A stretch of 64,000 bases of DNA from Acidobacteriota bacterium. GTDB lineage: Bacteria; Acidobacteriota; Terriglobia; Terriglobales; Acidobacteriaceae. A program made the translations under genes and the position numbers. Location: the NCBI GenBank assembly GCA_018268915.1, contig JAFDVQ010000007.1:62001-126000 (forward strand). Reading direction: 5' to 3'. Under the pieces are notes generated by a model. The model was given only the letters and a program-made list of their open reading frames with translations, did not search any database and was not told where the DNA came from. This document shows, in pieces, positions 45,787 to 55,766 of this stretch. Position 1 is the first letter of the stretch. Each line of letters begins with the position of its first letter.

Positions 45787-46401
45787 ATGTCTATGTTTGA
45801 GCGGCTCCGACGGACGCGGCGTGATGGCGAATTGACCGACGGCGAGTTGCACCGTGCGGCGCTCAATGGAAGCGGCGACGCCATGTCCGCGTTATATCGC
45901 AGACATGGGGGCCTGGTGTACCGATTTACTCTGCAGATGAGCCGGAATGAAGCGGTAGCAGAGGAGATCACGCAGGAAGTTTTTCTCGCATTGCTAACTC
46001 ACATCGATCGATTCGACGCCGCACGTGGCGCGCTTTCGACGTGGCTTTGCGCTATCGCTCGGCGGCAACTCTGGAAGCATCTGGAACGCGATGGAACAGC
46101 AGACCGTTCTGATCGCGACGAAGATATCCCGACGGAAGCGATATGCCCCAGCGACGGACCAGCCGAGATTCTGCTCAGGCGCGAGGCTGTGGATGCAGTG
46201 CGTGCAGGGTTGGAACAGTTACCGCTCGCTTTGCGCGAGGCGCTTGTTCTGTGCGCGCTTGAAGAGATGAGCTACGAAGATGCTGCGCAGGTACTTGCGG
46301 TACCGGTTGGCACCGTGCGTTCCCGGCTCCATCGAGCCAGGGCGCAACTTGCGGAGTTGCTGCGAGCCGAAATGGCGAATACCTCAAGGAGGCGTGCATG
46401 A
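45787..46401 (+). CDS. ECF-type RNA polymerase sigma factor
   Basis: 204 residues. Region 2 spans about residues 35-105 (SALYRRHGGLVYRFTLQMSRNEAVAEEITQEVFLALLTHIDRFDAARGALSTWLCAIAR in the family pattern). Region 4 spans about 138-190 (LEQLPLALREALVLCALEEMSYEDAAQVLAVPVGTVRSRLHRAR). It directs RNA polymerase to a small regulon, often its own operon. A GGAACT sequence at 45755 upstream resembles an ECF -35 element, but a matching -10 at normal spacing was not found. It overlaps the following membrane protein gene by ATGA. Confidence 0.94.
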   Translation: MSMFERLRRTRRDGELTDGELHRAALNGSGDAMSALYRRHGGLVYRFTLQMSRNEAVAEEITQEVFLALLTHIDRFDAARGALSTWLCAIARRQLWKHLERDGTADRSDRDEDIPTEAICPSDGPAEILLRREAVDAVRAGLEQLPLALREALVLCALEEMSYEDAAQVLAVPVGTVRSRLHRARAQLAELLRAEMANTSRRRA

Positions 46402-47009
46402 TGGACGATCCGAAGCTGGACGAAATCCTGGCGGAAGTGGGGCGGGACCATCGAGCCGTTAACCCACCGGAGCGACTCGAGCCGATATTGCGTGTTGCAG
46501 CCGAGCGCAGGAGGAACGTTTCTACCATTGGGCGGGCGCGGATCAAGTGGACCTGGGCGGCACTCGCGGCCCTGCTGATCGCAGTTGTGGCTCTGGGGAC
46601 CATTTGGCAAAGTCGAATGAAGCTCCAGACAACAAATCAACAGGTGCGGCCAGTTCGAGTGCCGCAGATCGAAAGAGAAGCGGGGGCCTTATCCAACTCA
46701 GGGACAGAGAAGAAGGTTGCGGCTTCGGTTTCCAAGGGAGTGAACAGGCGGAGTATATATCGTCGCGGCCAGCATGCTCCTGCCAAGGAGGCTGCAACCT
46801 GGAGTCCCCTCGACGAATTCGTGCCGCTGCCCATGAGCGAAGGGCTGGCGCCCGCCTCGGATTTGAGTGTCGTACGGGTGAAGGTAAAGGGAAGCGATCT
46901 TCAACAGTATGGGTTCGAAGCGCCGGCGGATGCCGCTGCGCGAGTGATGCTGGCGGAGTTTGTGATCGGGGAGGATGGGCTCCCACGCGGAATTCGCATT
47001 GTCAGGTGA
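46398..47009 (+). CDS. Single-pass membrane protein, probable anti-sigma factor
   Basis: 203 residues. A short cytosolic N-terminus (MMDDPKLDEILAEVGRDHRAVNPPERLEPILRVAAERR) is followed by one helix (about 52-72: WTWAALAALLIAVVALGTIW) and a periplasmic domain of about 130 residues. It overlaps the sigma gene stop by four bases, the usual arrangement for a cognate anti-sigma factor, though no classic zinc-binding H-x3-C-x2-C motif is present. AAGGAGG supports the start. The C-terminal segment (AAARVMLAEFVIGEDGLPRGIRIVR) looks like a TonB-C/energy-transducer-like strand, so the periplasmic part may bind a partner. Confidence 0.65.
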   Translation: MMDDPKLDEILAEVGRDHRAVNPPERLEPILRVAAERRRNVSTIGRARIKWTWAALAALLIAVVALGTIWQSRMKLQTTNQQVRPVRVPQIEREAGALSNSGTEKKVAASVSKGVNRRSIYRRGQHAPAKEAATWSPLDEFVPLPMSEGLAPASDLSVVRVKVKGSDLQQYGFEAPADAAARVMLAEFVIGEDGLPRGIRIVR

Positions 47010-47031
47010 TCCAAAAGGAGAGGAGTTGGAG

Positions 47032-47949
47032 ATGAAGATGTTTGCGAGGTTTAGGGAAGCTGCTGTTTTCATGTTCGCTGTAATGGGGCTAATCGGCTGG
47101 ACGCGCGCGGCCGCGGGACAACAAGAATACAGCCAAGAGGCGAAGCGTGCGGACGAGATGGCTTCAATACAGATGGACTACCTGGCAGGTGGTCCCCAGG
47201 AATCGCAGCAGAAGGTAACTCTGGAATTGGTTGCCGCTGATGCGCAGGTTGTGAAGGGAAAGCCATACTCCGCGGACACGACGACAGAGACAGTGCAGAC
47301 TCTGGCAGACGGCAATCATATTCAGCGCCGCACCGTGAGCAAGATTTACCGAGACAGCGATGGCCGGACGCGGCGCGAGCAGACATTTGGCAACGTGGAT
47401 CCGGAGCATCCGTCGCCGCATGAAGTGAAGGTGTTCATTGATGATCCGGTGAACGGGACTGCCTTTGTGCTGGACCCAGGATCGAAGACGGCGGATGACG
47501 TCAAGCGGAAGCAGACGTTTGTCTTCGACAAGAAAGCAGAGGATGAGGGAAAGCATTCCCTCCAAAAAGATCAAGAGGAAGGCGGCCCCGTCCATATGAT
47601 GGTCAAGTTCAGAGATGAGCATTCGGCCGATGGACTTGCCGCGGTGGTTCGAGATGAGAAGAGGGAAGTGGTAAATGAAGATCTGGGTCCGCGAAATATC
47701 GAAGGCGTTGAGTGCACCGGCACACGGCAGACTACCACGATCCCGGCAGGCGCGATTGGCAACGAAAAGCCCATTGTCATTGTGCGGGAGACATGGTTCG
47801 CGCCTGTCATCTCGGCTGTGGTGGAATCAACGACCGACGATCCCCGCTACGGAAAGACGACATATCAATTGAAGAACGTGCAACTGAACGAGCCGTCACG
47901 GTCGATGTTCGAGCCGCCCGCTGATTTTAAAATAAGTGTGCGGAAGTAA
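47032..47949 (+). CDS. Secreted protein co-expressed with the ECF sigma factor
   Basis: 305 residues from the ATG at 47032, with an AAAAGGAGAGGAG ribosome site; the frame is open upstream. A signal peptide (MKMFARFREAAVFMFAVMGLIGWTRAAAG) leads into a beta-rich domain with repeated strand patterns (GNHIQRRTVSKIYRDSDGRTRREQTFG; VIVRETWFAPVISAVVESTTDDPRYGKTTYQLKNVQLNEPSRSMFEPPADF). Acidobacterial proteins of this form commonly accompany ECF sigma pairs; function is unknown. It is probably the structural output or sensor ligand of the sigma system in the periplasm. Confidence 0.7.
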   Translation: MKMFARFREAAVFMFAVMGLIGWTRAAAGQQEYSQEAKRADEMASIQMDYLAGGPQESQQKVTLELVAADAQVVKGKPYSADTTTETVQTLADGNHIQRRTVSKIYRDSDGRTRREQTFGNVDPEHPSPHEVKVFIDDPVNGTAFVLDPGSKTADDVKRKQTFVFDKKAEDEGKHSLQKDQEEGGPVHMMVKFRDEHSADGLAAVVRDEKREVVNEDLGPRNIEGVECTGTRQTTTIPAGAIGNEKPIVIVRETWFAPVISAVVESTTDDPRYGKTTYQLKNVQLNEPSRSMFEPPADFKISVRK

Positions 47950-47971
47950 ATATTATTGCGAGGGTCCAGCT

Positions 47972-47998
47972 GAGGGAAGGTCGATCAGATCTTCCCTC
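47972..47998. terminator. Hairpin between converging genes
   Basis: GAGGGAAG (47972-47979) and CTTCCCTC (47991-47998) form a perfect 8-bp stem with an 11-base loop, placed between the secreted-protein gene and the converging kinase gene. There is no clean T-run, so intrinsic termination is plausible but not certain. Confidence 0.5.
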
Positions 47999-48031
47999 GC
48001 TGCTCTCTTCCCGACCAGACCTGAATTCGTA

Positions 48032-51000
48032 TCACTGTCTTTCCCGGACATTCGCGGCCTGTTGTGCGAGGAGCAAGAGACCGCGGCTTTGAGCATCGGC
48101 CTGAATAGATGCGAGTGACGCATTTGCCTTGGCGGTGTCGCCCTTCCTCCGATCGAGTTCAGCAGAGACGAGTCTTGCCTTGAATTGGGTCGGCACAAAG
48201 CCATGAGCTTTGGCAGTCTCTGTGGCTGCAGCCAGCATTGCTTTGCCTTCTGATGTCTTCCCTGCGAATAGCTTTACCCGCGCAGCCTCGATCTGGAAAT
48301 TGCAAAGCACGTGCGGATCAGTGGTGTGTTTCGCTGTCTCTTGTATCGAATCTATCGCTTTCAAAGCGTCGGTCGTTTTGTCCTGATCTATGAGCGCATG
48401 CGCCAGGTCGCCAACGGCGGCGATCTCCTGATCTTGAGAGTCGACCTTGTGGAACTGGTTGCGAGCCTCCACAAGCAGCTTCTCTGCCAAATCCGGCTTG
48501 CCTTGCACGATATGGAGAGAGGCCAGCGAAGCGCGAGATTCACTCAAGCCTAGCTGGTCGCCTGTAGCTTCGCGCAGCGACAGAGCTTCGTCAAAACGGG
48601 ATCGCGCCTCAGAGAAGTTTGCCTGCGCGAGCCGGACCTCGCCAAGGCTGTTGACCGCTTCGGACAAGAGAGCTCGGTCGCCCATCGCCTGCACAACAGG
48701 AACTGCATACTGCAACTGCTTCAGAGCGCTTGCAAGATCACCCTGCTGAAAATAGATATGGGCGATATTGATTGCAGCACCTGCGTCTCCACCCTTGTCT
48801 CCGAGCTGCCTGGCGATCGTCTGCGCCTGGGTGTACATCGATCGCGCCGGCTCCAGGTCGCCCTGGGCCCACAGGATGTTTGCGATGTTGTTCAACGCAA
48901 TGGATTCGGCCAGCTTATTGCCGACTTCGCGCATGATGGACAGCGTCTTCTGATAGCGATCGAGCGCTTCCTGGTGCCGTCCCTGGCGCTCGAGGACCGT
49001 TGCGATCTGGTTGATCGCTGCGCCTTCACTGTAGCGGTTTCCGACCTCGCGAGCCATCTTCAGCGAGCTTTGATAACTAGCAAGAGCGGCAGGCAGATCG
49101 CCTTGCATCAGGCGAATGGTGCCGAGATTTCGCAGCATGTTCGACTGGCCATTTTTATCGCCGACTTTGGAATAAGTAGCAAGAGCGTCATTTGTCAGCT
49201 TGAGCGCATCGGCCATCTCACCCAGGTTCAATGCTGCCCACGCCTGCGCGTACTGCGCCCGTGCGGCAAGAAGCAGTGAGCCGCGACTCTGCGCCTCCTG
49301 CACCGCGCGGGATGCGACTTGTTTCTCCTGCTTGAATTCATCAGAGCTTTCGAGCGCCGCTGCCTCGGCAAGATCGATGCGCGGGTCGCCGCTGGCTGGA
49401 AGAGGCAGCTTCCTCATGTTCGCGATCGTCTCCAGCGCATCTTTCGGCTTACCCGCCGAGGTTTGCGCCGCAATGAGACGCAAGGCATATTCGGGGTTGT
49501 CGGGATATGTCTGGACAAGCGTTCTGTAAATCTCAGTTGCCTGGTCCCATTCGTGATTAGATTCACGGAATCGGCCTTCAACCCACAGCTGTTCGCTTTT
49601 TGGAAGCTGGCTTGCGAGCGATCCGGCTTTCCGCGCCTCTGACCGGGATTTCTCATCGAACCCTAACTGGCTCCAGGCTTCCGCAAGGGCCGCGTGAATC
49701 AAGGGATGGTCGGGTTCTTTTGAAACTGCCTGCAGAAGTCTGTCGCGCGCTCCACCCGGATCCCACTGGCGCAGCTTCATCAGGCCCTCAGAATAGAGCC
49801 GCGCCGCCATCGGATTCTTCGGAATGGTTGCCGCAGCCTGCGCAACCTCATAGCCCTCAACCCCTCGTATCCCAAGTTTTGTACGAAGGTCTGCACCGAT
49901 TTGCGAAAGCAGAGGGAGCAGCTTGGATTCAGTTCCAGTTTCAGGAATGGAGGCGATCATCTCGCCGGTTCGCGCATCCTGCAAGCGCGCATCAACTCGC
50001 AGCTCGGCATTCGATCCCTCTCCTGCGTGGAGGTACGATCCCGTGACTACATAATCGACGCCAAGGTTTTTTCGGAGCCGTCCCAGGGTCTGCGCCGAGA
50101 ACGCGCGAGTCTCCCCGAGATCGAGATCCTTTCGTGCGTGAGCGACGTCTTCTCCAGAGATGACACGCAGTCGACCGCCCGCGGCGAGCTCAGATGAAAG
50201 CACCTCAGAAAAAGCAGTGGACAGCCATTCATGCTGAGGACGGCCAGTGAGGTTTTCGAATCCAAGAACAGCGATAGACGGACGCGCCGCCTCTTGCGAC
50301 TTCTTAACCGCGGGCGCTCTCAAGAACGTCAGAGTCCTGATGTTCTTCACGTACAGGCCGATTGCGGCCAGGATCACGAGCGCCAGCACCGCCGTCGCGA
50401 GGCGCCAAATTGATTTCGAGATAACGCGCTCGGCAGGCGCGACGGCAGTTCCAGAGAGCTGTCGTTCGAACTGGCGGAGGTCGGCCAGCATTGCGGTAGA
50501 GTCCTGGTAGCGAGCTTCACGATTTTTCTCGAGCGCCCTGGTGATGATGGCTGAAAGCTTTCCGGGAAAAGCCGGATTAAAAGTTGCAATTGGAGCGGGT
50601 TCGCGGTTGAGTATCGCGTCCAGGACTAATACCGCGGTCTTGCCTGGGAACGCCTGCTCACCCGTGGCCATCTCGTACAGCAAGGAGCCCACGGAGAAGA
50701 TGTCCGATCGGCGATCCAGATCTTCTGAGCGGACCTGTTCCGGCGACATGTACGAAAGCGTGCCGATGATCAGGCCTGCAGTTGTGAGGCTCCCTGCCTC
50801 CTCATTGGCGTCGCCGCTGTGTGGCAATCTGTCGGCGAAGGCTACCGGGGAGACCTGCTTTGCCAGTCCGAAATCGAGAATCTTGATCTGATTCTTCTCA
50901 GTTAGAAATATGTTGGCAGGCTTCAGGTCACGGTGAATAATTCCGTGACTATGCGCCGCATCCATTGCCGACAGGATCGGAATCGCCAGCTCGACCAGAC

Positions 51001-51544
51001 GCTCCAACGGGAGCGGCTTGTGCTCGATCACATCTCCGAGGGATTGGCCTTTCAGCAATTCCAGCGCGATGTAGGGAATGCCCTCGAATTCATCGACGCC
51101 GTAAACGGTGCAGATATTTGGATGATTCAAGGTCGACGCCGACCGAGCTTCACGCTCGAATCTCTCAACGGCTCGAGGGTCGCGTTGACGGTCATTACTG
51201 AGGAATTTCAGCGCGGCCTCTCGACCTAGGCGCGTATCGATGGCTCGATACACGACACCCATCCCTCCGAAGCCTATGCGCTCGATGATTCGGTAGGATC
51301 CAACCTGCTTCGAGACCAGCGAATCCTGTTCCCCGAGGCCAGGCGAGCTTCTTGAATTTGATTGTCCGGCTTGTGAAAGGCGAAATTCGCGCGTCACGTC
51401 GATCGAGCGCAGGAACGATTCAACATCGTTCCGAAGGTCAGGATCGCCCCCGCATGCGGAATCAAGAAAACGCGAACGCTCGTCGTGGTGCAGGCCCGAT
51501 GCGCTATCGGCTATCTGACAGATCTGCTGCCATCTCTCAGACAT
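48032..51544 (-). CDS. Membrane Ser/Thr protein kinase with FlgO/TolB-like and TPR domains
   Basis: 1170 residues from the ATG at 51544. Order: an N-terminal kinase-associated segment (SERWQQICQIADSASGLHHDERSRFLDSACGGDPDLRNDVESFL), a PknB-type kinase (about 82-350; GFGGMGVVYR glycine loop, Lys113, IIHRDLKPANIFL, ILDFGLAK), one membrane helix (about 383-403), a FlgO/CadC-like periplasmic domain (SIAVLGFENLTGRPQHEWLSTAFSEVLSSELAAGG), then a long array of TPRs (blocks of NAIANI..QGDLEPA type). The catalytic residues are complete. It may sense envelope state and phosphorylate cytosolic targets. Convergent with the ECF operon. Confidence 0.93.
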   Translation of the reverse strand: MSERWQQICQIADSASGLHHDERSRFLDSACGGDPDLRNDVESFLRSIDVTREFRLSQAGQSNSRSSPGLGEQDSLVSKQVGSYRIIERIGFGGMGVVYRAIDTRLGREAALKFLSNDRQRDPRAVERFEREARSASTLNHPNICTVYGVDEFEGIPYIALELLKGQSLGDVIEHKPLPLERLVELAIPILSAMDAAHSHGIIHRDLKPANIFLTEKNQIKILDFGLAKQVSPVAFADRLPHSGDANEEAGSLTTAGLIIGTLSYMSPEQVRSEDLDRRSDIFSVGSLLYEMATGEQAFPGKTAVLVLDAILNREPAPIATFNPAFPGKLSAIITRALEKNREARYQDSTAMLADLRQFERQLSGTAVAPAERVISKSIWRLATAVLALVILAAIGLYVKNIRTLTFLRAPAVKKSQEAARPSIAVLGFENLTGRPQHEWLSTAFSEVLSSELAAGGRLRVISGEDVAHARKDLDLGETRAFSAQTLGRLRKNLGVDYVVTGSYLHAGEGSNAELRVDARLQDARTGEMIASIPETGTESKLLPLLSQIGADLRTKLGIRGVEGYEVAQAAATIPKNPMAARLYSEGLMKLRQWDPGGARDRLLQAVSKEPDHPLIHAALAEAWSQLGFDEKSRSEARKAGSLASQLPKSEQLWVEGRFRESNHEWDQATEIYRTLVQTYPDNPEYALRLIAAQTSAGKPKDALETIANMRKLPLPASGDPRIDLAEAAALESSDEFKQEKQVASRAVQEAQSRGSLLLAARAQYAQAWAALNLGEMADALKLTNDALATYSKVGDKNGQSNMLRNLGTIRLMQGDLPAALASYQSSLKMAREVGNRYSEGAAINQIATVLERQGRHQEALDRYQKTLSIMREVGNKLAESIALNNIANILWAQGDLEPARSMYTQAQTIARQLGDKGGDAGAAINIAHIYFQQGDLASALKQLQYAVPVVQAMGDRALLSEAVNSLGEVRLAQANFSEARSRFDEALSLREATGDQLGLSESRASLASLHIVQGKPDLAEKLLVEARNQFHKVDSQDQEIAAVGDLAHALIDQDKTTDALKAIDSIQETAKHTTDPHVLCNFQIEAARVKLFAGKTSEGKAMLAAATETAKAHGFVPTQFKARLVSAELDRRKGDTAKANASLASIQADAQSRGLLLLAQQAANVRERQ

Positions 51545-51787
51545 CACCCAACCGCCTCGCATCCCTTTCGCGCAAAACTGAACCGTACCCCTACAATCAG
51601 GTTAAAGGGCCATCTCCACTAAGTCCACCGCACAATGCTAAGAGAAATGGGCATACGGTCGATCTGGAGGACGCGGGTTTACGACAGGCTTTGAGAGCGG
51701 AACTCTTGGAGTCGGACTTAGCTATTGCAACTCATATTATTTCGGAGCGGTCCTACATAGGCCGAGAACATCGGGAGAACTACAGAG

Positions 51788-52420
51788 ATGCGGAAAGGGT
51801 TTACCAGAAGGCCGCAACCAGACGAGCCCGCAGAACCAATCAAGAACTACATAACGCCAGGCGGGCTGCAGCGCCTCAAAGATGAGCATCGGTTTCTGCT
51901 GATGAGAGATCGCCCGGCAGTCGCGGAAATGGTGGCGTGGGCTGCCAGCAATGGTGATCGAAGCGAAAATGCCGACTACCAGTATGGCAAGCGACGGCTT
52001 CGTCAGATCGACAGCCGGATTCGCTTTCTCACTAAGCGAATAGAAGCCGCGGAGGTGGTTGATCCGGAAGCTCCAAGGGGAGCTCTGGCAAAGGCCAGGG
52101 CATTCTTCGGGGCAACGGTGCGGTATACCAATGCCGCCGGGGACGAGCGAGAGGTGAGCATTGTCGGCACCGACGAGGTTGATCTCAACCGCAATCACAT
52201 CAGTTGGGTTTCTCCTCTGGGCCGGGCGCTCATGAAGTCGGCGGAGGGAAGCACAGTGATTCTTCAGGCACCCGGTGGAACCGAACACCTGACGCTGTTG
52301 GAAGTGCGTTACGAGCGCATTGCGGTTGAACCGTTCCGGGAGCCTCCCGGATCTGTAGCATCGGCAAAGAGCGTCTCTCACTCCCATGGTGGTGATGAGC
52401 CACACGATGAACTTCGCTGA
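51788..52420 (+). CDS. greB: Transcript cleavage/elongation factor GreB
   Basis: 210 residues. The Gre coiled-coil N-terminal domain (about 20-95: NYITPGGLQRLKDEHRFLLMRDRPAVAEMVAWAASNGDRSENADYQYGKRRLRQIDSRIRFLTKRIEAAEVVDP in pattern) carries the acidic tip residues D57 and E60 in NGDRSENADY. These bring magnesium to the RNA polymerase active site to stimulate cleavage of backtracked RNA. The C-terminal FKBP-like domain (about 105-185: GATVRYTNAAGDEREVSIVGTDEVD) follows. The KRRLR pattern after the tip indicates GreB over GreA. A tail of about 25 polar residues is longer than usual. It converges on the GH106 gene. Confidence 0.93.
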   Translation: MRKGFTRRPQPDEPAEPIKNYITPGGLQRLKDEHRFLLMRDRPAVAEMVAWAASNGDRSENADYQYGKRRLRQIDSRIRFLTKRIEAAEVVDPEAPRGALAKARAFFGATVRYTNAAGDEREVSIVGTDEVDLNRNHISWVSPLGRALMKSAEGSTVILQAPGGTEHLTLLEVRYERIAVEPFREPPGSVASAKSVSHSHGGDEPHDELR

Positions 52421-52448
52421 ACAAGCTTCGACCGGGGCTGCATTCGAA

Positions 52449-55400
52449 TTAGTGTTGGTCCGCAGCCACCTTTGCTGACTGCTGGATCACTTTCACAGGT
52501 CCAAGCAGGCCGGATGCCTGAAGCGAGGATGTAGCTCGATACGGCTTGATGGTCGCAAACGTGTATTTCACCTTTGCGTCTGGCTGCTGATCGCCGATCA
52601 GCCGGTTGACCCACGCGTTCACGACCTTGATGGACAGGTCGTTAGATCCAGGCTTGAGAGCGCCGGTCACATCGACCCGATAAGGTGTGTGCCAGACAAT
52701 CCCGAGAGACTTGCCGTTAACGGTCACTTCGGCCAGATTTTTGACATCACCGAGATCGATCAAGAGCTTGCTTCCGCTCGCAAACCAGCTCGAAGGCGCA
52801 TCAATCTTCCTGGAGTAGGTTCCGGTCCCGGAGAAATACTTCACTCCTACATCAGTGCTATCGCTCCAAGAGATCAGCTTCTCCATCTTAAGGGAGGCTG
52901 GCGCGCCTCGATCGGGCTGGAAGCTAAGCTCCCACGTCCCGTCTAGCGTGGCGAGTGTAGTGTCGGCTGCTTTGGGCAGGGTCTTCGAGGCCGCCTTTGT
53001 CGGAGTTCGGAAGACTACAAACACAGTGCCCCACGGCTCCAGATGCAGAGGCACAGTAGTGTGGCCGTCTGCAATTGCGTAGGAAGCTGGCGAGACTTTC
53101 CCGGTCTCCGAATACCAGAGCTCGGGGGCCTTTCCGGTAACCCGGAACTGCGCATCGATGTTCGTTCCACGATCGCTGCGGTTGTCGACGAAGTAGATAT
53201 CTCCGGCTGCAAGCTTGCGGTGAACGAACAGCACCTCTGAATCAGTCGCGGGCTTACCATATGAGAAGTCCGGCGCGACACTAGCGGCTTTGAGGGCAGC
53301 TTCCGCATTCTGACCTGCGTAGACCTTCCCCTTGCCAACGGCCTTCATGCCCGTGCCATCGCCAAAGAGCTCATCGTTGAGCCGTTTGAACTCTTCCTGG
53401 TCATCTGCCTTGCTTGGATCGTCCGTCGGCTTCCGGCCTGCTACAACTGCTCCCTGGTGTACCAGCGCTGACAGGGCTTTCAGCACCGGCAACGACATGT
53501 GCTGGCTGTTGGGATCGAGCGCGAGCACTTGATACTCCATGCCGCTCTTCGTGGTGATGCGCCCATTCGAGACGTTTAGTTCGTGGATCAAACCGTCGGC
53601 ATTGATGTAGTCGAAGTTGTAGCCCGCAGGCAGATCGGGCGCTTTCTTCTCGAACATGATCGTGACATTCGAATCTTCGCCGTAGAAGTAAAGAATGTCC
53701 GCGGCAAAATGCCCCTGCTGAAGCAGGAAGGAGTTGCGCGCGAGATATCCAGTCCAGGCGCCAGCCTGCTCTGCCCATGTATCGTTGCGATTAAACCATT
53801 GTCCGCAAGGCCCGAGTGTGATTCCGGGAGCCTTTCCGACCAGAGGCTGATGCGCCGACTCGTGGATTACAAAGCGATTGATGCCGTTGAGAAATTCCTG
53901 GTCGGCTGTGGGTTTCAGTGTCGCCGGAGACCAGGCCCACGCAGTCGAGGTATCGCAGGTCGTCATCGACTCGGCTGCGGCAATATTCTGGCCGTAAATG
54001 TGCGCGACCGAGGCGGACTCGCGGTCATCTGCGTTATAGCCATACGTCGGCTTGTTGACACCCGGCTTCTGGACCCACATCGCGCTCATGGGAATGTCGT
54101 TGAGCTTCTTTGCTTCCATGCCATCCGCGATCATTACGCGTCCTGACTCATGCGACTCGCCGTAGTGCCTCATCCCGCGCTCGCGAAGTGAAGTTTGAAT
54201 CTGGCCGTAATGTTCCTCGGCGATCAGATCTGCGATGGTTTTCCGAAAGTCCCAGAGAAACTGATCGCTGGCTTTGGAACTCTCCACCACTCGCCCAGCC
54301 AGCACTGGAAGCCACGGATGCGGATCGTACCCACGGCGCTTCTGGAACTGCGAAAGCATGTCGTCGGTCCAGTTCTGCGAACCGGCTTCCCAGCTGTCGC
54401 TAATCACGTACTGGATGCCGCGCTTGCCCATCAAATCGGCACCTACCGTCTCCTTGTAGCTGTCGAGGTAGGCATCCATGTAACTCTTGACGTATGCGCC
54501 GTTCAGCTTGTCGACCTCGAGACCAGTAGCTTCCTTTGTGGCCGGGTGATTGGTTACGCCGAGGAGCGAATATCCAATTCGAAGCACAACCCACTTTCCT
54601 GGTGGCGGAGTCCAATCCAATTTTCCGTGCGCGCTCATCTTCGATGTCAGGTCGATGACGTCAGAACTCGGTATCGCGTCTGTCGCCGCGAAGTCTGGTG
54701 TGGGAAAGCCGTATAGATCCGGAACAGCATCAACGCCAGCCTTCTCCTCAAAGTGGTTGACGCGAGCACCGGGATGCAGAACCAGTTCTGCCAGCGACAC
54801 CTTCGACTTCGGATTGAAGGTCATGCGGAAATACTTGGCAGTCACAGGCGCAAACGAATAAGTATGCTCTGTCGAGCCGCCCTTAGGCATTGCAAAAACC
54901 GTGTGATAACTCTTTCCGTCATCGCTCGCTTCCAGGGCATTGCCGCTGTCTCCCTTGAGCGGAACCCACATCTCGAATGGAGCCCTCGGGGCCGCGACAA
55001 TCGTCATCCCGCGAATTGTCTGTGGTTGGGAGTATTCAAACTGAACCCAGGGCTTTTCGCCCTCTTTTGCTGCGGGAATCGAAACTCGCTTCACCAGATC
55101 GCCATCACTCAGCATCGAGGAGTCGATAGTTCCGCTGCTGACAGTGATCGTTGGCTTTACCTCATTCGCTGCGGCTTCTCCATCGGGGACCTTGAATGCG
55201 ACTACCGCGCTATCCGCATAGAGTTCCGGAATCGCCGAGTCTTTCATGGCGCCGCCGGCGTCAGAGATCGGCAGGTTCTGGAACTCGCCGGTGGTCGATG
55301 GCGGATGGATGACGACGCCCGTGAACGGCTTTCCGCCTTCTACTGGTGTCTCGCTCCACACGTACTTCTTCATCGCCTGTGCCGACTTGACCCACGGTCC

Positions 55401-55766
55401 TCCGGATTCACTCCACCCCGGCGAGCCCGCAATCGCCATCTCGAGCCCCATCTGATCTGCCAGCGTGGTCGCGTACTTGAACGCGTCTTTCCATTCCGGC
55501 GTCATGTAGGCGAGCCGCTTATCCACGATTTGTGGGGTGGACATCGCCGCATCGAAGTTCTGGAAACCCGCCAGGCCTGAGCGCTTCATCCATTCAAGAT
55601 CGAGCTTGATCCCTTCTTTGGTGATGTTGCCGTTCATCCAATGCCACCAGACTCGCGGGCGCGCAGCCTCCGGCGGATTTTCAAATCCATCCCGCAGGGC
55701 ATCCTTCTTCTGCGCAGGAGAGAAGGTTGCACTTAAGACCAGCAGGAACATGACGGCTCTTTTCAT
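52449..55766 (-). CDS. GH106-like alpha-L-rhamnosidase
   Basis: 1105 residues with a signal peptide (MKRAVMFLLVLSATFSPAQ). The N-terminal catalytic half opens with GFENPPEAARPRVWWHWMNGNITKEGIKLDLEWMKRSGLAGFQNFD, the characteristic start of GH106, and continues with GLEMAIAGSPGWSESGGPWV and the WEAGSQNWTDDMLSQFQKRRGYDP segment. The C-terminus is a galactose-binding-like sandwich (YSRKIDAPSSWFASGSKLLIDLGDVKNLAEVTVNGKSLGIVWHTPYRVDV). Family members release terminal rhamnose from pectic and other polysaccharides. It is probably periplasmic, and it fits with kduI at the window end as part of pectin/rhamnogalacturonan use. Divergent from the lipid-synthesis genes. Confidence 0.88.
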   Translation of the reverse strand: MKRAVMFLLVLSATFSPAQKKDALRDGFENPPEAARPRVWWHWMNGNITKEGIKLDLEWMKRSGLAGFQNFDAAMSTPQIVDKRLAYMTPEWKDAFKYATTLADQMGLEMAIAGSPGWSESGGPWVKSAQAMKKYVWSETPVEGGKPFTGVVIHPPSTTGEFQNLPISDAGGAMKDSAIPELYADSAVVAFKVPDGEAAANEVKPTITVSSGTIDSSMLSDGDLVKRVSIPAAKEGEKPWVQFEYSQPQTIRGMTIVAAPRAPFEMWVPLKGDSGNALEASDDGKSYHTVFAMPKGGSTEHTYSFAPVTAKYFRMTFNPKSKVSLAELVLHPGARVNHFEEKAGVDAVPDLYGFPTPDFAATDAIPSSDVIDLTSKMSAHGKLDWTPPPGKWVVLRIGYSLLGVTNHPATKEATGLEVDKLNGAYVKSYMDAYLDSYKETVGADLMGKRGIQYVISDSWEAGSQNWTDDMLSQFQKRRGYDPHPWLPVLAGRVVESSKASDQFLWDFRKTIADLIAEEHYGQIQTSLRERGMRHYGESHESGRVMIADGMEAKKLNDIPMSAMWVQKPGVNKPTYGYNADDRESASVAHIYGQNIAAAESMTTCDTSTAWAWSPATLKPTADQEFLNGINRFVIHESAHQPLVGKAPGITLGPCGQWFNRNDTWAEQAGAWTGYLARNSFLLQQGHFAADILYFYGEDSNVTIMFEKKAPDLPAGYNFDYINADGLIHELNVSNGRITTKSGMEYQVLALDPNSQHMSLPVLKALSALVHQGAVVAGRKPTDDPSKADDQEEFKRLNDELFGDGTGMKAVGKGKVYAGQNAEAALKAASVAPDFSYGKPATDSEVLFVHRKLAAGDIYFVDNRSDRGTNIDAQFRVTGKAPELWYSETGKVSPASYAIADGHTTVPLHLEPWGTVFVVFRTPTKAASKTLPKAADTTLATLDGTWELSFQPDRGAPASLKMEKLISWSDSTDVGVKYFSGTGTYSRKIDAPSSWFASGSKLLIDLGDVKNLAEVTVNGKSLGIVWHTPYRVDVTGALKPGSNDLSIKVVNAWVNRLIGDQQPDAKVKYTFATIKPYRATSSLQASGLLGPVKVIQQSAKVAADQH

